From Halichoerus grypus (lineage: Eukaryota; Chordata; Mammalia; Carnivora; Phocidae), in contig NC_135714.1 in assembly GCF_964656455.1 (NCBI RefSeq), positions 56,817,850-56,881,849 of the forward strand: a DNA stretch of 64,000 nucleotides, given 5' to 3'. The notes below the pieces were generated by a model, which was not told where the DNA came from, ran no database searches, and saw nothing but the letters and a program-made list of their open reading frames with translations. Positions within the stretch are counted from its first letter, which is position 1. Each line of letters begins with the position of its first letter. This document shows positions 48,078-59,550 of the stretch, piece by piece. Both the position numbers and the translations under genes were made by a program.

Positions 48078-48463
48078 TGTATTAGTCATCCTGGGCAGCC
48101 ATAGCAAAATTACATAGATGGGGTAGTTTATACAACACAAATTTATTTTCTTTTAATTCTGGAGGCTGAGAAGTCCAAGATCAAGGTCCAGCAGGGTTCA
48201 GTTTCTGATTACAGCCCTCCTTCTGGTTTGACTATTGCCGCATTTTCATTATATCCTCATAAGGTAGAGTGTGTGTGTATATGTTCTGGCCTTTCTTCCT
48301 CTTTACAGAAGGACACTAACCCCATCATGGGGGCCCCACCCTCATGACGTCATCTCAACCTAATTACCTACCAATGGCTCCACCTCCAAATACCACCATA
48401 TTGGGGATTAAGACTTCAAAATAGGAATTTGGGGAGAACACAAACATTCAGTACATAACCGTC
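48078..48463 (-). mobile_element. MaLR LTR (MST/MLT1 type), minus strand
   Basis: Antisense MaLR words occur in order: CTGTATTAGTCATCCTGGGC, AGCCATAGCAAAATTACATA, TTCTGGAGGCTGAGAAGTCC, GGACACTAACCCCATCATGG, CCACCCTCATGACGTCATCT, CTCCACCTCCAAATACCACC and GAACACAAACATTCAGTACA. The opposite orientation to the copy at 29047-29415 makes an inverted pair about 19 kb apart. A short GT-rich insertion lies near 48269-48280. Confidence 0.9.
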
Positions 48464-48771
48464 TTTCCTTCCTAATCTCTTGGAAAGGAAATATTTAGCA
48501 AGGAGATGAAAATAGCATTTCTTCTAATAGTGTTTCCTGACCAAAACAACTCAAATACCACCAGGTTTAGTGAATCAGAGGTGGAACTGCAAGATCTACT
48601 TAGCTCTATTATTAAATGAATTTTCTGTTCCAATTTATAAGGTCATTCAAAATCTTACTCCATGTCAGAGTATTGTAATTACAGTTATGTTTTACCAAAT
48701 TTGGAAGCAATTAGAAAATACATATTGTTAATTGCATTTTTCAAATGACACTCTAACAGTGCAGAGACACC
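48464..48771. other. Unassigned DNA
   Basis: No gene or repeat was recognised. Confidence 0.3.
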
Positions 48772-48873
48772 ATTACAGTTGACCCTTGAGCAACACAGGT
48801 CTGGACACATGGGTCTCCTTATACATGGATTTTGTTTTTTTTTATAGTACTGTAAAAGTATTTCTTCCTTATG
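48772..48873 (+). mobile_element. Tigger-like (pogo-type) DNA transposon end
   Basis: It starts at the terminal inverted repeat ACAGTTGACCCTTGAGCAAC and continues with ACATGGGTCTCCTTATACAT, GGATTTTG and AGTACTGTAAAAGTATTTCT. This matches the 5' end of a non-autonomous Tigger family (possibly Tigger3-like). It is cut off at 48873 by the SINE; the other half was not found beyond it. Confidence 0.65.
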
Positions 48874-49074
48874 ATTTTTTTTAAGATTTTATTTATTTAT
48901 TTGAGAGAGAGACAGATAGTGACACAGATAACAAGAGAAAGCATAAACAGGGAGGAGAGGGAGAAGCAGGCTCTCGCTGAGCAGGAAGCCCAATGTGGGG
49001 CTCGATCCTAGGACCCTGGGATCATGACCTGAGCTGAAGGCAGACATTTAACTGGCTGAGCCACCCAGGCGCCC
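48874..49074 (-). repeat. Carnivoran SINE, minus strand
   Basis: Antisense tail TTTTTTAAGATTTTATTTAT, an unusually A-rich purine block at 48906-48960 (GACAGATAGTGACACAGATA), then the common body and head CTGAGCCACCCAGGCGCCC. It lies between the Tigger-like piece and an old L1. No clean TSD, so the junction may be a rearrangement. Confidence 0.9.
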
Positions 49075-49790
49075 AAGGTTCTTTATTCTTGATGTAAGAG
49101 CTTTGTCAGATTTTTGTTTTACAGCTACTTTCTCCCAGGAGGTGACTTAATTTTTAATTTTCTTAACAGTATCTTTTGAAGAGCAAAAGCTTTCAATTTC
49201 AATGAAACTCCGATTTATTAGTGTTTTCTCTTAGGACTTGTACTTTTTGTATCATATATAAGAAATATTGGTCAAAATCATTCAAATTTCTCCCATTTTA
49301 TAAAAAAAATTATAATTTTATTTCTTACAATTAGGTCTACAATCCATTTCAGAGTTTTTATTTTTATTTTTTGGTGTGAGGCAAGAGAGGCTTCATTTTT
49401 GTTTTTGCATGTCTACACAATTATTGAAGCATCACTTGCTAAAATATTCTTTCTCCATTTAATTTTTTGACAACTTTGTTGGAAATTAATTTATCATGCA
49501 TGTGTGGATCTATTTCTAGACCCCTTTGTATCATTGATCTGTTTGTCTTTATGCCAGTACCATATGGTGATGATTACTATAATTTCGCAAGCCTTTAAAA
49601 ATAGGTAGTGATAGTTCTCCAACTTTTTGTTTTTCAAAGTTGTTTTGGCTATTCTAGACCATTTGCATTTACAGGTCAATTTTAAAATCAGCTTGTCAAT
49701 TTCTAAAAGCAAAGCCTGCTATGATTTTGATTAGGGTTACATTGAATGGTTAGATTAATTTGGGGCAGTATGATAGTTCTCTGTGAAACT
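49075..49790 (-). mobile_element. Old L1 ORF2 fragment, minus strand
   Basis: Antisense ORF2 words in order: CAGTATCTTTTGAAGAGCAA, GTCTACAATCCATTTCAGAG, GTATCATTGATCTGTTTGTC, GTTGTTTTGGCTATTCTAGA, AAATCAGCTTGTCAATTTCT. The 3' UTR is missing on the left, where a SINE now sits. Confidence 0.8.
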
Positions 49791-51221
49791 GATTTATAAA
49801 ATATATAGCTTATTGGTGTCTTACACTAGTACCGAAGAATGTGAAGAATAAAGATCTTAGAATACTTGGTCCTAATTGTCACTTCCTCAGATTGCATGCT
49901 GCTTGATTATTTTCCCAGTATATTATTTTTATCTTATTACTGTTTAAACCCTAATTAAAAAAAGATTTTGTTAACATGTTCTTTCTCTTTAATCTTCATT
50001 CCTTTCTGCATCTTTGCTTGTCTTAGATCTTTTGTGTGTTGTCATTTTGGTTTGTGAGCTTATTCGTGGAACTCTATTGGAAGAATTCTTAAAGGATTGA
50101 CTTGAAGTTGTTCCTTCAGACTGCATCTGTATTTGTTTCTGCTGGAGCGAAATTGTAATTTCAACTGAATTCCGTTATAAATAAAAATGCTCAGCTTGCG
50201 TATTTGAAAACCATGGAAAGTATATGAATTTAGTCCCCAAAGTTGTGTGAGCTTGTCCTAATCCATTGGACTAATACATTTCCTCATTGCTTGCTTACCT
50301 TCCTGAATTCCTGTTTTTAGCGTAGCATATTTTCTTAATTTCTTGTCAGGTTTATCCATTTAAGAGGCATTTTAGAACTATTTCATGCAGCATTTAAAAA
50401 ATATTGAAGGGCTTAGTATAAAGAGTCCTTCACAATGCTGAGAATGGAATTCTGTACACCTAATTTTGGCATAACTCTTGTATAGCTTCATTGAGACAAA
50501 ATTTAGAACTCACAGCACTGATTTTGTAGTAAATCTGGGGAGGGGCAATTTCTCCAATTGGTGGCTTCATACAGCACTTTGAAATCTGGCAATATTCAAG
50601 AGTGATCAGTACCTCAGAGGACAAGCATTTCTATGTCACATAAATAAAATAAAAGCCAATAGATGAATTACTGCACAAAGTATTGTCAGCATTTTAATGG
50701 AAGCATTTGTTTCTATATTTCTTAATACGTGCAATCTATACCAGTATGGTATGTGTACCACTTGGTACAGGACTATAGAGTATTCTTGGTGGTTTTCATA
50801 GAATCCTATTTCAGTAAAATATCTGCACCTCTCAAGCACATTTCAATTTTGTGGTTATTTTAATGTTTCTGTTGTAATCATTGTTTCCTCATCTGCCTTT
50901 TTATATATTCTTCCATGTATATTTTCTTTTGTTATAAGGTAAATATGACTTTGAGATTGCAAATGATCTCTCCTTTCTTGATCTCTTTGTGTCTTCCTTC
51001 TCCCTCCTCCCCTATAGCAGTATGGTATTTGCACCATTTGCCATAAGACTTTAAACTATTCTTGGCATATTCTTTAAAGTATTTATCTTTCATATATGAA
51101 GCTTTCCTCTCTGCTGTCTTTCTATATGCCTTTTATAATAAAGTCATTCATAGTGATTCCTTTGGTCTACCCTGGCTTTCTGGGAACACTGAAGTGCTTC
51201 ATGAATGAATAGAAACATAAA
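49791..51221. other. Unassigned DNA with a diverged direct repeat
   Basis: No family was recognised. About 55 bases at 50737-50791 (containing CAGTATGGTATGTGTACCA) recur at 51014-51068 (CAGTATGGTATTTGCACCA) with roughly three quarters identity, 277 bases apart. Confidence 0.4.
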
Positions 51222-51234
51222 AATAAAAACAGTG

Positions 51235-51415
51235 GGTGGTGCCTGGGTGGCTCAGTTGGTTAAGCATCTGCCTTTGGCTTAGGTCATGCTCTCAGGGTCC
51301 TGGGATCAAGCGGCATCAGGCTCCCTGCTCAGCGGGGAGTCTGCTTCTCCCTCTGCCCCTCCCCCTGCTCATGCTCTCTCTCAAATAAATGAATAAAATC
51401 TTTAAAAAAATAAAA
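51235..51415 (+). repeat. Carnivoran SINE
   Basis: Head GGTGGTGCCTGGGTGGCTCA, body near the common variant with CAAGCGGCATCAGGCTCCCT, tail CAAATAAATGAATAAAATC plus As. TSD AATAAAAACAGTG (51222-51234) and AATAAAACAGTG (51416-51427), differing by one A. Confidence 0.94.
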
Positions 51416-51427
51416 AATAAAACAGTG

Positions 51428-52859
51428 AATAAAAGCACAAGGGCAAAATCTTGATTTGTGATATGTGGATTCCAGATTTCCGTGGAACATTAAGGCCCTA
51501 GTGATTTCTAACAACAGCATGAAAGAGACATAATAGCACAGTCAGCTTGGGGTAGGGGATTGCAAAACAAAATAAACTTTTTCTTAAAGTCTCTAGATAA
51601 CCTGTCAGTGCTACTTCTATTCCTCTTCCTGCCAGATTCAGAGGCAAGCTGACTCAGGAAGGAGATGAGCAGTTTTGGAGAAAAGTAGTTTAGATTCCGG
51701 AGCAGAATACACTGAACATGTCCTTCTTTTTTTAGCCCAGAGAAAGAAATTCCTACACTATTATTAAACATGTTAAGCACCTGAATTCCACTTCTTACTC
51801 ACATCCAACTTTAGGCATTTTTTAACAGGAGTGACTGATTTTTATGTCCTTCTGCCTTATGTTCTATCTGACACTCCCCCAGAGGTGCTAATAAGCAGTG
51901 CATTGAAATGAGATTTGTAATTTGACAACCAAAGGAAAGAAACACAGGTCCTGTGTATTCCTCTTCTGGGATAAGGAAAATTGCCTCTTACTCATGATTT
52001 TAAATTTGGCATGCTGAGTCTGTAGCGACGATGTGAAACTTCTTTTGATTTTGTTTTGTTTTGTTTTGATACTAGACTAAGGAATTATCATTTTTGTATA
52101 ATGCTTGGGATCAATATATTTATGATCCGTGTGCTTAAAAGTGATCCTCGCATATCTCCAAAACAGTATTTCTCTCTAAGTGCAGTGAATGCCTGAGATT
52201 TGATTCTGTGCTTTTTTAAGTGATACATCTGAAAACATTACCTACAGAGCAAAGACATTTTCATTACTGACATACTACCTTGTTTTTTCAGTATAGTTTA
52301 TTCTTCAAGCACTAACAAATAATAAGAAAAAGCACTAACAATTAGTAATAAAAATGTCCAGAAGTATTTAAATAGTGACCTTACATAAAAGGCAGTACTT
52401 CTCCCTTCCCCTCGAAATTGGAGGCCCAGACCTCCTGGCCAAAGGGAGGGGGTCAGCATTCTTTTCCAACTTCCTAGCCACTTGTAGGTTATACCAATCT
52501 CATGGAGTGATTCTAGCTGAATTTATTAAAAATCCCAATTCCCTCATTTCAGGTGAGATCTTAGTACTACCGGGAGATATTTTTTTTCAGTCCTAATTAC
52601 CTATATTTTCCACATCACTTGTGTACAGATGTACAGCTCACCTCAAATTCCGACCTCATCCCACATGATCATTCTCAATTAATGATCTTGAAACCCACTT
52701 CAGTGTGAAAGTAAAGGCTCCCGGGCGGAACCCCTTCAACATCCACCACTTCAGCCTCAAAATGTATGCATGACTTCCTTAAGTATTTTATTTTCTTTCT
52801 CTAGGGAGAGGGTGGTTTTCAAGGCCATTGAAACATTCTCTGTCCTTGAACCCATACCC
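51428..52859. other. Unassigned DNA, about 1.4 kb
   Basis: No gene or recognised repeat. A short TTTTG repeat occurs at 52048-52068. A 73-codon plus-strand frame at 52375-52596 has no known domain. Confidence 0.35.
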
Positions 52860-53197
52860 TCCTGCCTTTTCCGGAAAATTGTTTAATCAGTTTCTTGTTT
52901 TCTCTCTTGCAGTTTGGACTTCCTTACCTTTTATAAAAGCTTAACCTTTTCTCATCCTAGATCAAAACCTGTCTTTACCCTGATTTCACCACAAGCTATT
53001 ATCTAATCTCTTCACTTAACTACACAGTTTTATCAAAATTGAGTCCAAGTCTCCAAGTAAAACCTATTCCATCAACACTTGACTACAATCCAACTTCTAT
53101 TTTCACCATTTTTGACAACACTCTTTCAAAAGTCAGCGATTTCCTTCTCACAAAGTTTAGAATATCTCTACAAGTCTCCTCTTATTGACTTCTTTTT
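52860..53197 (+). repeat. Possible ancient L1M 3' UTR, left part
   Basis: The C+T-rich sequence between 52860 and the L1 insertion, together with 53641-53870, resembles the old L1 3' UTR. The clearest match is after the insertion: CTGCAATAGCTCCCTAACTG and GTCTCCCTG at 53827-53855. Confidence 0.45.
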
Positions 53198-53624
53198 TTC
53201 TTAATGACATTTTAAAAAATTTTATTATGTTATGTTAATCACCATACATTACATCATTAGTTTTTGATGTAGTGTTCCATGATTCATTGTTTGTGCATAA
53301 CACCCAGTGCTCCATTCAATATGTGCCCTCTTTAATACCCATCACCAGGCTAACCCATCCCCCCAACCCCTCCCCTCTAAAACCCTCAGTTTCTTTCTCA
53401 GAGTCCATAGTCTCTCATGGTTCATCTCCCCCTCGGATTCCACCCCTTCATTTTTCCCTTCCTGTTATCTTCTTCTTCTTCTTCTTCTTTTTTTTTTTAA
53501 CATATAATGTATTATTTGTTTCAGAGGTACAGGTCTGTGATTCAACAGTCTTACACAATTCACAGCGCTCACCATAGCACACACCCTCCCCAAAATCTAT
53601 CACCCAGCCACCCCATCCCTCCTT
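53198..53624 (-). mobile_element. L1 3' UTR with TSD, minus strand
   Basis: Antisense carnivoran L1 3' UTR from TATGTTAATCACCATACATT (53231) to CACACCCTCCCCAAAATCTA. A (CTT)n tract occurs at about 53470-53488 and then a run of Ts. TSD TTATTGACTTCTTTTT at 53182-53197 and 53625-53640, 16 bp and perfect. A single stretch of plus-strand open codons (53272-53577) arises from the antisense UTR and is not a gene. Confidence 0.94.
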
Positions 53625-53640
53625 TTATTGACTTCTTTTT

Positions 53641-53870
53641 GAATACCTCTTCTATTTTGTTTTCACTTTTTCCTGAAAGGTTCTTCCACAGAGATCTTGA
53701 TTCCTTCTCTTCATCATTCACATCCAATTATGAAGTCAAATCACTTCTACCCCTGTAGGAATCCACTTTTCTATGACCAGTGTTGCTCACCTAGGTAAGA
53801 ATATCTATCATCTGTTTTCTAGAACACTGCAATAGCTCCCTAACTGGTCTCCCTGTGTCCTACATGTTTA
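53641..53870 (+). repeat. Possible ancient L1M 3' UTR, right part
   Basis: Continuation of the old element after the L1 insertion. AACACTGCAATAGCTCCCTA with ACTGGTCTCCCTG is a characteristic phrase of the L1MC/ME-type 3' UTR and of L2. Confidence 0.55.
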
Positions 53871-54059
53871 TATGAATAAATATGTTCTCCACAATATTCA
53901 TGCTATTACTTTGATTTTTCAGTAGTTTTATAATCTTAGTAAAAATAATACATAATAATACATGTTGTTATAAAAGTAATCAACACTGAATGTGAAGAAA
54001 TATCACTACTAACACCACCACCAATGGTTTATTATTTTTATTTTAACCTGTCTCACGTA

Positions 54060-56645
54060 AATTTTTTTTAGTTTTAATTCCAGTATATTTAACATAGTGT
54101 TATATTAGCTTCGGGTGTACAATATAGTGATTCAACAATTCTATACATTACTCAGTGCTCATCATGATAAGTGTACTGTTTATGTACTCTTTAATCCCCT
54201 TCACCTATTTCACTCATTCTCCCAACCACTTCCTCTCTGGTAACAATCAGTTTATTCTCCATAGTTAAGAGTCTTTTTGTGGGGGGGAGAGTTGTCTCTT
54301 TTTGTTCATTTGTTTCTTAAATTCCACAGATCAGTGAAATCATATGATATTTGTTTTTCTCTGACTTATTTCACTTATCATTATACGCTCCAGATCATCC
54401 ATGTTATTGCAAATGGCAAGATTCCATTCTTATGGCTGAGTAATATTCCATTGTATATATATACCACATCTTTATCCATTTATCAGTTGATGGGTGCTTG
54501 GGTTGCTTCCATATTTTGGCTATTGTATATAATGCTACAATAAACATAGGGGTGCATGTATTTCTTTGAATTAGTGTTTTCATTTTCTTTGGGTAAATAC
54601 CCAATAGTGGAGTTACTAGATCATATGGTAGTTCTATTTTTAATTTTTTGAGGAACCTCCATACTGTTTTCCCCTGTGACTGAACCAGTTTGCATTCCCA
54701 CCAACAGTGCATGAGGATTCCTTTTTCTCCATATCCTTGCCAACACTTGTTTTTTCTTGTCTTTTTAATACTAGCCATTCTAACAGGTATGTGGTGATAT
54801 CTCATTGTGGTTTTGGTTTGCATTTCCCTGTTGATGAGTGATGTTGAACATCTTTTTCATGTGTCTGGTGGCCATCTGTATGTCTTCTTTGGAGAAATGT
54901 CTGTTATGTCGTCTGCCCATTTCTTAATTGGATTATTTCAGGTTTTTTGATGTTGAGTTGTAGAAGTTCTTTACATATTTTGCGTATTAACCATTTATTG
55001 GGTATGTCATTTGCAAATATCTTCTCCCACTCAGTAGGTTGTCTTGGTTTTATTGGTTGTTTCCTTTGCTGTGCAGAAGTTTTCAATTTTGATGTAGTCC
55101 CAACAGTTTATTTTTGCTTTTGTTCCCCTTATCTCAGGAGACATATCTAGAATAAATGTTGCTTCGGCCAATGTCAGAGAAATTACTGCCTGTGCTCTCT
55201 TCTAGGATTTTTATGGTTTCAGATCTCATGTTTAGGTCCTTAATTCATGTTGAGTTTATTTTTGTATATGATGTAAAAACATGGTCCAGTTTCATTCTTT
55301 TTGCATGTAGCTGTCCAGTTTCCCCAATGCCATTTGTTGAAGAGACCGTCTTTTTCCCATTGCATATTTTTGCCTCCTTTGTTGAAGATTAATTGACCAT
55401 ATAATCATGGTTTATTTCTGGAGTCTCTATTCTATTTCATTGTTCTATATGTCTATTTTTGTACCAATTCCGTACTGTTTTGATTACTACAGCTTTCTAG
55501 TATAACTTGAAATTTGGATTGTGATGCCTCCAGCTTTGTCTTTCTTTTGCAAGATCGTTTTGGCTATTTGGGGTCTCTTGTGGTTCCAGACAAATTTTAC
55601 AATTGTTCTAATTCTGTGAAAAATGCTGTTTGTTGGTATTTTGATATAGATTGCATTAAATCTGTAGATTTCTTTGGGTAGTATGGACATTTTAATAATA
55701 TTTGTCCTCCCTATATGTGAACATGAGATATCTTTCTATTTGTTAGCGTGATCTTTAATTTTTTTCCATCAGTGTTTTATAGTTTGCAGAGGACAGGTCT
55801 TTTAGCTCCTTGGTTAAGTTTAATTCCAGGTATTTTATTATTTTTGGTGCATTTGTAAATGAGATTATATTCTTAATTTCTCTTTCTGATGCTTCATTAT
55901 TAGTGTACAGAAAGGCATTGGGTTTCTGTATATTGATTTCATGTCCTGTCACTTTACTGAATTCATTTATTCAGTTCTAGTAGTTTTTTGGTGGAGTTTT
56001 TTTTGGTTTTCTATATTGAATATCATGTCATCTGCAAAGAGTGACAGTTTAACTTCTTCCTTACTGATTTGGATGCATTTTATTTCTTTTTGTTTTCTGA
56101 TCGCTGTGTCTAGGACTTCCAGTACCATGTTGAATACAAGTGGTGAAAGTGGACATTCTTGTCTTGTTTCTGACCTTTGGGGGAAAGCTTTCAGTTTTTC
56201 ACCATTGAGTATGATGTTAGCTGTGGGGTTTTCCATATATGACCTTTTATTATATTGAGGTATGTTCTCTCTAAATCTATTTTGTTGAGGGTTTTTATCA
56301 TGAATTGATGTTTTACCTTGGCAAATGCTTTCTCTGCATCAATTGAAATGATCATATGGCTTTTATCCTTTCCTTGTTGAGTGATGTTCAATATTCACAA
56401 ATCAATCAGCATGATACAACCCTGCATCCCTGGAATAAATCCCACTCGATTGTGGTGAATTCAGTTTGCTAATATTTTGTTGAGGATTTTTACATTTATG
56501 TTCATTAGAGATTTTGGCATATAGTTCTCTTTTTTGTAATGTCTTAATCTGATTTGGGTATCAGGATAAGGCTGGCCTCATAGTGTGAATTTGGAAGCTT
56601 TCCTTCCTCTTCTATTTTTTGGAATAGTTTTGTGCTATGTTGTTT
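54060..56645 (-). mobile_element. Longest L1 fragment: RT domain to 3' UTR, minus strand
   Basis: About 2.6 kb, from antisense 3' UTR (TTCCAGTATATTTAACATAG at 54079) through ORF2 back into the reverse transcriptase domain. A minus-strand frame at 55967-56236 contains [10 protein letters not shown], with the LINE F-A-D-D catalytic motif, preceded by [11 protein letters not shown]. The neighbouring frame at 56191-56391 has [20 protein letters not shown] 139-codon frame at 54404-54823 is the ORF2 C-terminal part. Frameshifts and stops separate these, so the element is dead. It ends near TTTTTTGGAATAGTTTTG at 56633 and lacks the endonuclease and ORF1. Confidence 0.93.
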
Positions 56646-57289
56646 TGAAGTGGTTAGCCCAAACAACAAATACTGGTTATTTTTATAGCTTAATAGGAAT
56701 TACTGATTTTTCAGCATGTATAGTGCTTTTGGAAATACTATTTAAGATCTTACAGCAAATGCTGCTAGTTTAACTCTAGCATTGTCAAGATGAAGCTTGA
56801 GATAATTTTGTAGATTAGTAATCTCTTTCTGATTTGATTTATATCCACCTTTTTCTGCTTTTGAAACTTGTTTTAGGCTTACTGTATATTCAGTTTACTG
56901 GAATGGTATCTTTACATTTTATTTAAAATTAAAAATTTAGTTAAATGTTAGTGAAGTTTCATACAGCCTCATACCTATATAATACAGTACTAGAAGCTTA
57001 AGAATGCATTGTGGTAAGAAACATATAGATTGGCTTTTTTTGAATGAACTAAGATGGACTACAAATTGAATATTAATAAAGAATAATGAATGTAAATGAT
57101 TATATTTTTCATAATTGAATGGAATTAAAATATATTATTTAAATTAAAATTTAGATAGTTTGGATTTGGTTCTGAACAGATACAGATTAGAATAGACCAA
57201 ATTTGGACAAAATTTCTAGATTATTTCTATTGGACTCTGTGATTCTAAGGTTGAGTATTTCTCATGACGCTGTGAATAGAACTGTGCTA
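56646..57289. other. Unassigned AT-rich DNA
   Basis: No gene or repeat was recognised. Confidence 0.3.
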
Positions 57290-57392
57290 GTAAATAGTAA
57301 TAGCAAATATCATTTATTAAATGTATACAACTTACAGATTTGTACTCAGTGCTTTGCATAAGACATTTTGAAGTAGTTCAAGCAATGTTTAA
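57290..57392 (-). repeat. MIR fragment, minus strand, cut by a SINE
   Basis: ATAGCAAATATCATTTATTA and TTTGTACTCAGTGCTTTGCA with TAAGACATTT follow the antisense end of MIR. The rest would lie past the SINE but is not recognisable. Confidence 0.5.
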
Positions 57393-57404
57393 GGAATGAA
57401 TCTC

Positions 57405-57602
57405 TCTTTCTTTTTTTTTTTTAAAGAGAGAGTGAGAGTGCAAACAGAGAGGGGGGAGGGGCAGAAGGAAAGGGATAGAGAATCTCAAGTAGGCTCCATA
57501 CCCAGCATGGTGCCCAACGTGGGGCCCAATCTGAGGACCCTGAGATCATGACCTGAGCTGAAATCAAGAGTCAGATGCTTAACTGAGCCACCCGGGTACC
57601 CT
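57405..57602 (-). repeat. Carnivoran SINE, older variant, perfect TSD
   Basis: A T run of 12 leads directly to TTTAAAGAGAGAGTGAGAGT, so the usual GATTTTATTTATTT words are lost. The body has CCTGAGATCATGACCTGAGC and AATCAAGAGTCAGATGCTTA. TSD GGAATGAATCTC lies at 57393-57404 and 57603-57614, 12 bp and perfect. Confidence 0.93.
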
Positions 57603-57614
57603 GGAATGAATCTC

Positions 57615-57877
57615 ATTTTTATTGTCTTATTATTGAACTTCAAAATAACCGTGCCTGGGGCCTGAGGTATATGTATCTTTTCTAAACTTCTTAATTTCTT
57701 TTTGCAAGTAAAACCTTGCCAAGAATTTGTTTCAACTTTTGTTTTTGTTATATGGAAGGGTTTTTTTTTTCTTCTCATCCTAGATCACCACAGATATTTT
57801 TTATTATTTCTGTATATCAGTTGCTAAAAGTCATTTTAGCTTGAAGAATATTCTGCAGGCAAGAATATGCTGTACAA
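57615..57877. other. Unassigned DNA
   Basis: Nothing recognisable. Confidence 0.3.
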
Positions 57878-58068
57878 TGGTGCTTATACTTTACTGTGTC
57901 TTACAGTTACCTGGAGGACTTGTTAAAACACAGACGTCTGGGCATTAACTTGAGAGCTTGTGATTTAGCAGGTGTGAGGTGAAATTTTTAGTTTCTCAGG
58001 TAATATGGATGCTGGTGGCCGAGGTTCCATACTTTGAGAACCTCTGCTTTATGAGTATCTAAAATGAA
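57878..58068 (+). mobile_element. MER5A (hAT-Charlie non-autonomous DNA transposon)
   Basis: Characteristic words in order: GTGCTTATACTTTACTGTGT, AGTTACCTGGAGGACTTGTT, AAAACACAGACGTCTGGGC, TTCTCAGGTAATATGGATGC, TGGTGGCCGAGGTTCCATAC and TTTGAGAACCTCTGC. Length (~190 bp) is as expected for a full copy. The first and last parts (GCTTATACTTT and ACTTTGAGAAC) are degraded inverted repeats. Confidence 0.85.
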
Positions 58069-58179
58069 TACAGAGGGAGGATTATGGCATCCTTAGCACT
58101 GTTAATTTTATTTCAGTGAGTTTTTGTAACATAGCTAAGTTATAGTTATGCATAATTTTAAACTATTAGGGACTTAAAT

Positions 58180-58390
58180 GTTACAAGCACTTTACATGTA
58201 TTAGCTCATCTATTCCTCATTATAAAACCAACATAGGTACTATTAGGAGCACAACTGAGGATGGAAGGGCACAGATGGCTAAGTAACTTGTCCAAAGTCA
58301 CACTAATTAGAAGAACTGGAGCCAGGAATCAAACTCAGGTAATCTGACTCCAGAAACCATATTCTTAACCACTTATACCATGTCCCTATA
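58180..58390 (-). repeat. MIR element, minus strand
   Basis: Antisense MIR in order: CAAGCACTTTACATGTATTA, CTCATCTATTCCTCATTATA, GGCTAAGTAACTTGTCCAAA, GTCACACTAATTAGAAGAAC, GGAATCAAACTCAGGTAATC, TGACTCCAGAAACCATATTC and TTAACCACTTATACC. One of the best preserved MIRs of the window. The L1 at 58415 is inserted just beyond it. Confidence 0.88.
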
Positions 58391-58414
58391 TCTAATATAA
58401 GAATTATCACAACA

Positions 58415-58564
58415 GGGTGGGGGGATGTGTTAGCCTGGTGATGGGTATTAAAGGGGGCACGTACTGAATGGAGCACTGGGTGTTATATACAAACAATCAT
58501 GGAACACTACATCAAAAACTATTGATGTATGGTGATTAACATAACATAATAAAATTTAAAAAAA
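58415..58564 (+). mobile_element. Very short L1 3' end with perfect TSD
   Basis: Only about 150 bp of L1 3' UTR, from GGTGGGGGGATGTGTTAGCC to TAACATAACATAATAAAATT and an A-tail. TSD AAGAATTATCACAACA is perfect over 16 bp (58399-58414 and 58565-58580). Internal small deletions relative to the other copies (for example AACAATCATGG lacking GAA) are seen. Confidence 0.95.
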
Positions 58565-58580
58565 AAGAATTATCACAACA

Positions 58581-59533
58581 TGTGGTCTAAGAGAAGATGA
58601 GGCCATGTGTTATACTTCCTCATACCTGATATAAGTAAGCACAGTGATTAGCCAAGATGGGTCGTGCCTTCACCTCTCCCTCATGTATAAAGCATCAATG
58701 TCACATATTCTATTAAATTCACATGTTAGGGCTAGCTGGAAAATGTCTCCAAGTCGTTTTCTGCTCTTTAGGGGAAAAGATACTATTTTTAATCACCAGT
58801 TAGTCATTTCCAGATGTCACATCAAGGTTTTCCATATTTATGACTCTTTGAAAATCAGCAGCTGGGAAGTGACACTAATTAAAAAGCTACTCTTGAAGAA
58901 ACTATATGCTATGTGGTATAACTCTTGAGCTATTTCTCCTTTTTTGAGACACTGCCTAGAAAATGATTTCTGAGTTTTAAATAGGATTCCTTGGATTTAT
59001 TTTAACAGATATTTTGGAAAATCATGTTCATATCATATATAGAATATATGCTAGAATGCTTCCTTTTTATTCAACTCTTAGAGTCTTCCAAGAATATTAA
59101 AAACCATGAATTAAAAAATTGATTTTTTTGTTGTTGATGAAAGTACAAATTGGAATCAAATAAGGATATTTGGTGAAATACATGGATGGATAATCACAGA
59201 GGTAAACCTATTTGTTAAATTACCAAGGTTTATAGAATACTCTCAGAACGTTAAGAAGGAGCAGGGAAATAAGTACTAATATGTGGATAAATTAAAAAAC
59301 AATCTGTGGCTATTAAAAAAATAAGAATAATGTAGGCTGTATTAGCTAATTTTAATATATTCTTACATATAAATTTTTTATAGCTTAATGGACAAATATA
59401 TAGGATATCAAAAAAAGAAATACATGTGATTTTGGTCAATTCTGAGGATATATGCGAAGATGCAATGTTGAAATGATGTGGCAATTTTTATCCTTTAATA
59501 TTTAGTTCCTTTCCATTTAAATACAATGATTTT
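58581..59533. other. Unassigned AT-rich DNA
   Basis: No gene or recognised repeat. A 94-codon plus-strand frame at 58644-58928 shows no known domain. Confidence 0.35.
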
Positions 59534-59550
59534 TTCCACGTTTCTCTTTC

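Noticed and set aside
52375..52596. 73-codon plus-strand frame
   Set aside because: No domain, homology or splice context could be recognised; length is within chance expectation.
53272..53577. 101-codon plus-strand frame as a small protein
   Set aside because: It is antisense L1 3' UTR; equivalent frames appear at 4515, 16327, 59608 and 60114 wherever this UTR lies.
54404..54823. 139-codon minus-strand frame as a gene
   Set aside because: It is the C-terminal part of ORF2 in the long minus-strand L1.
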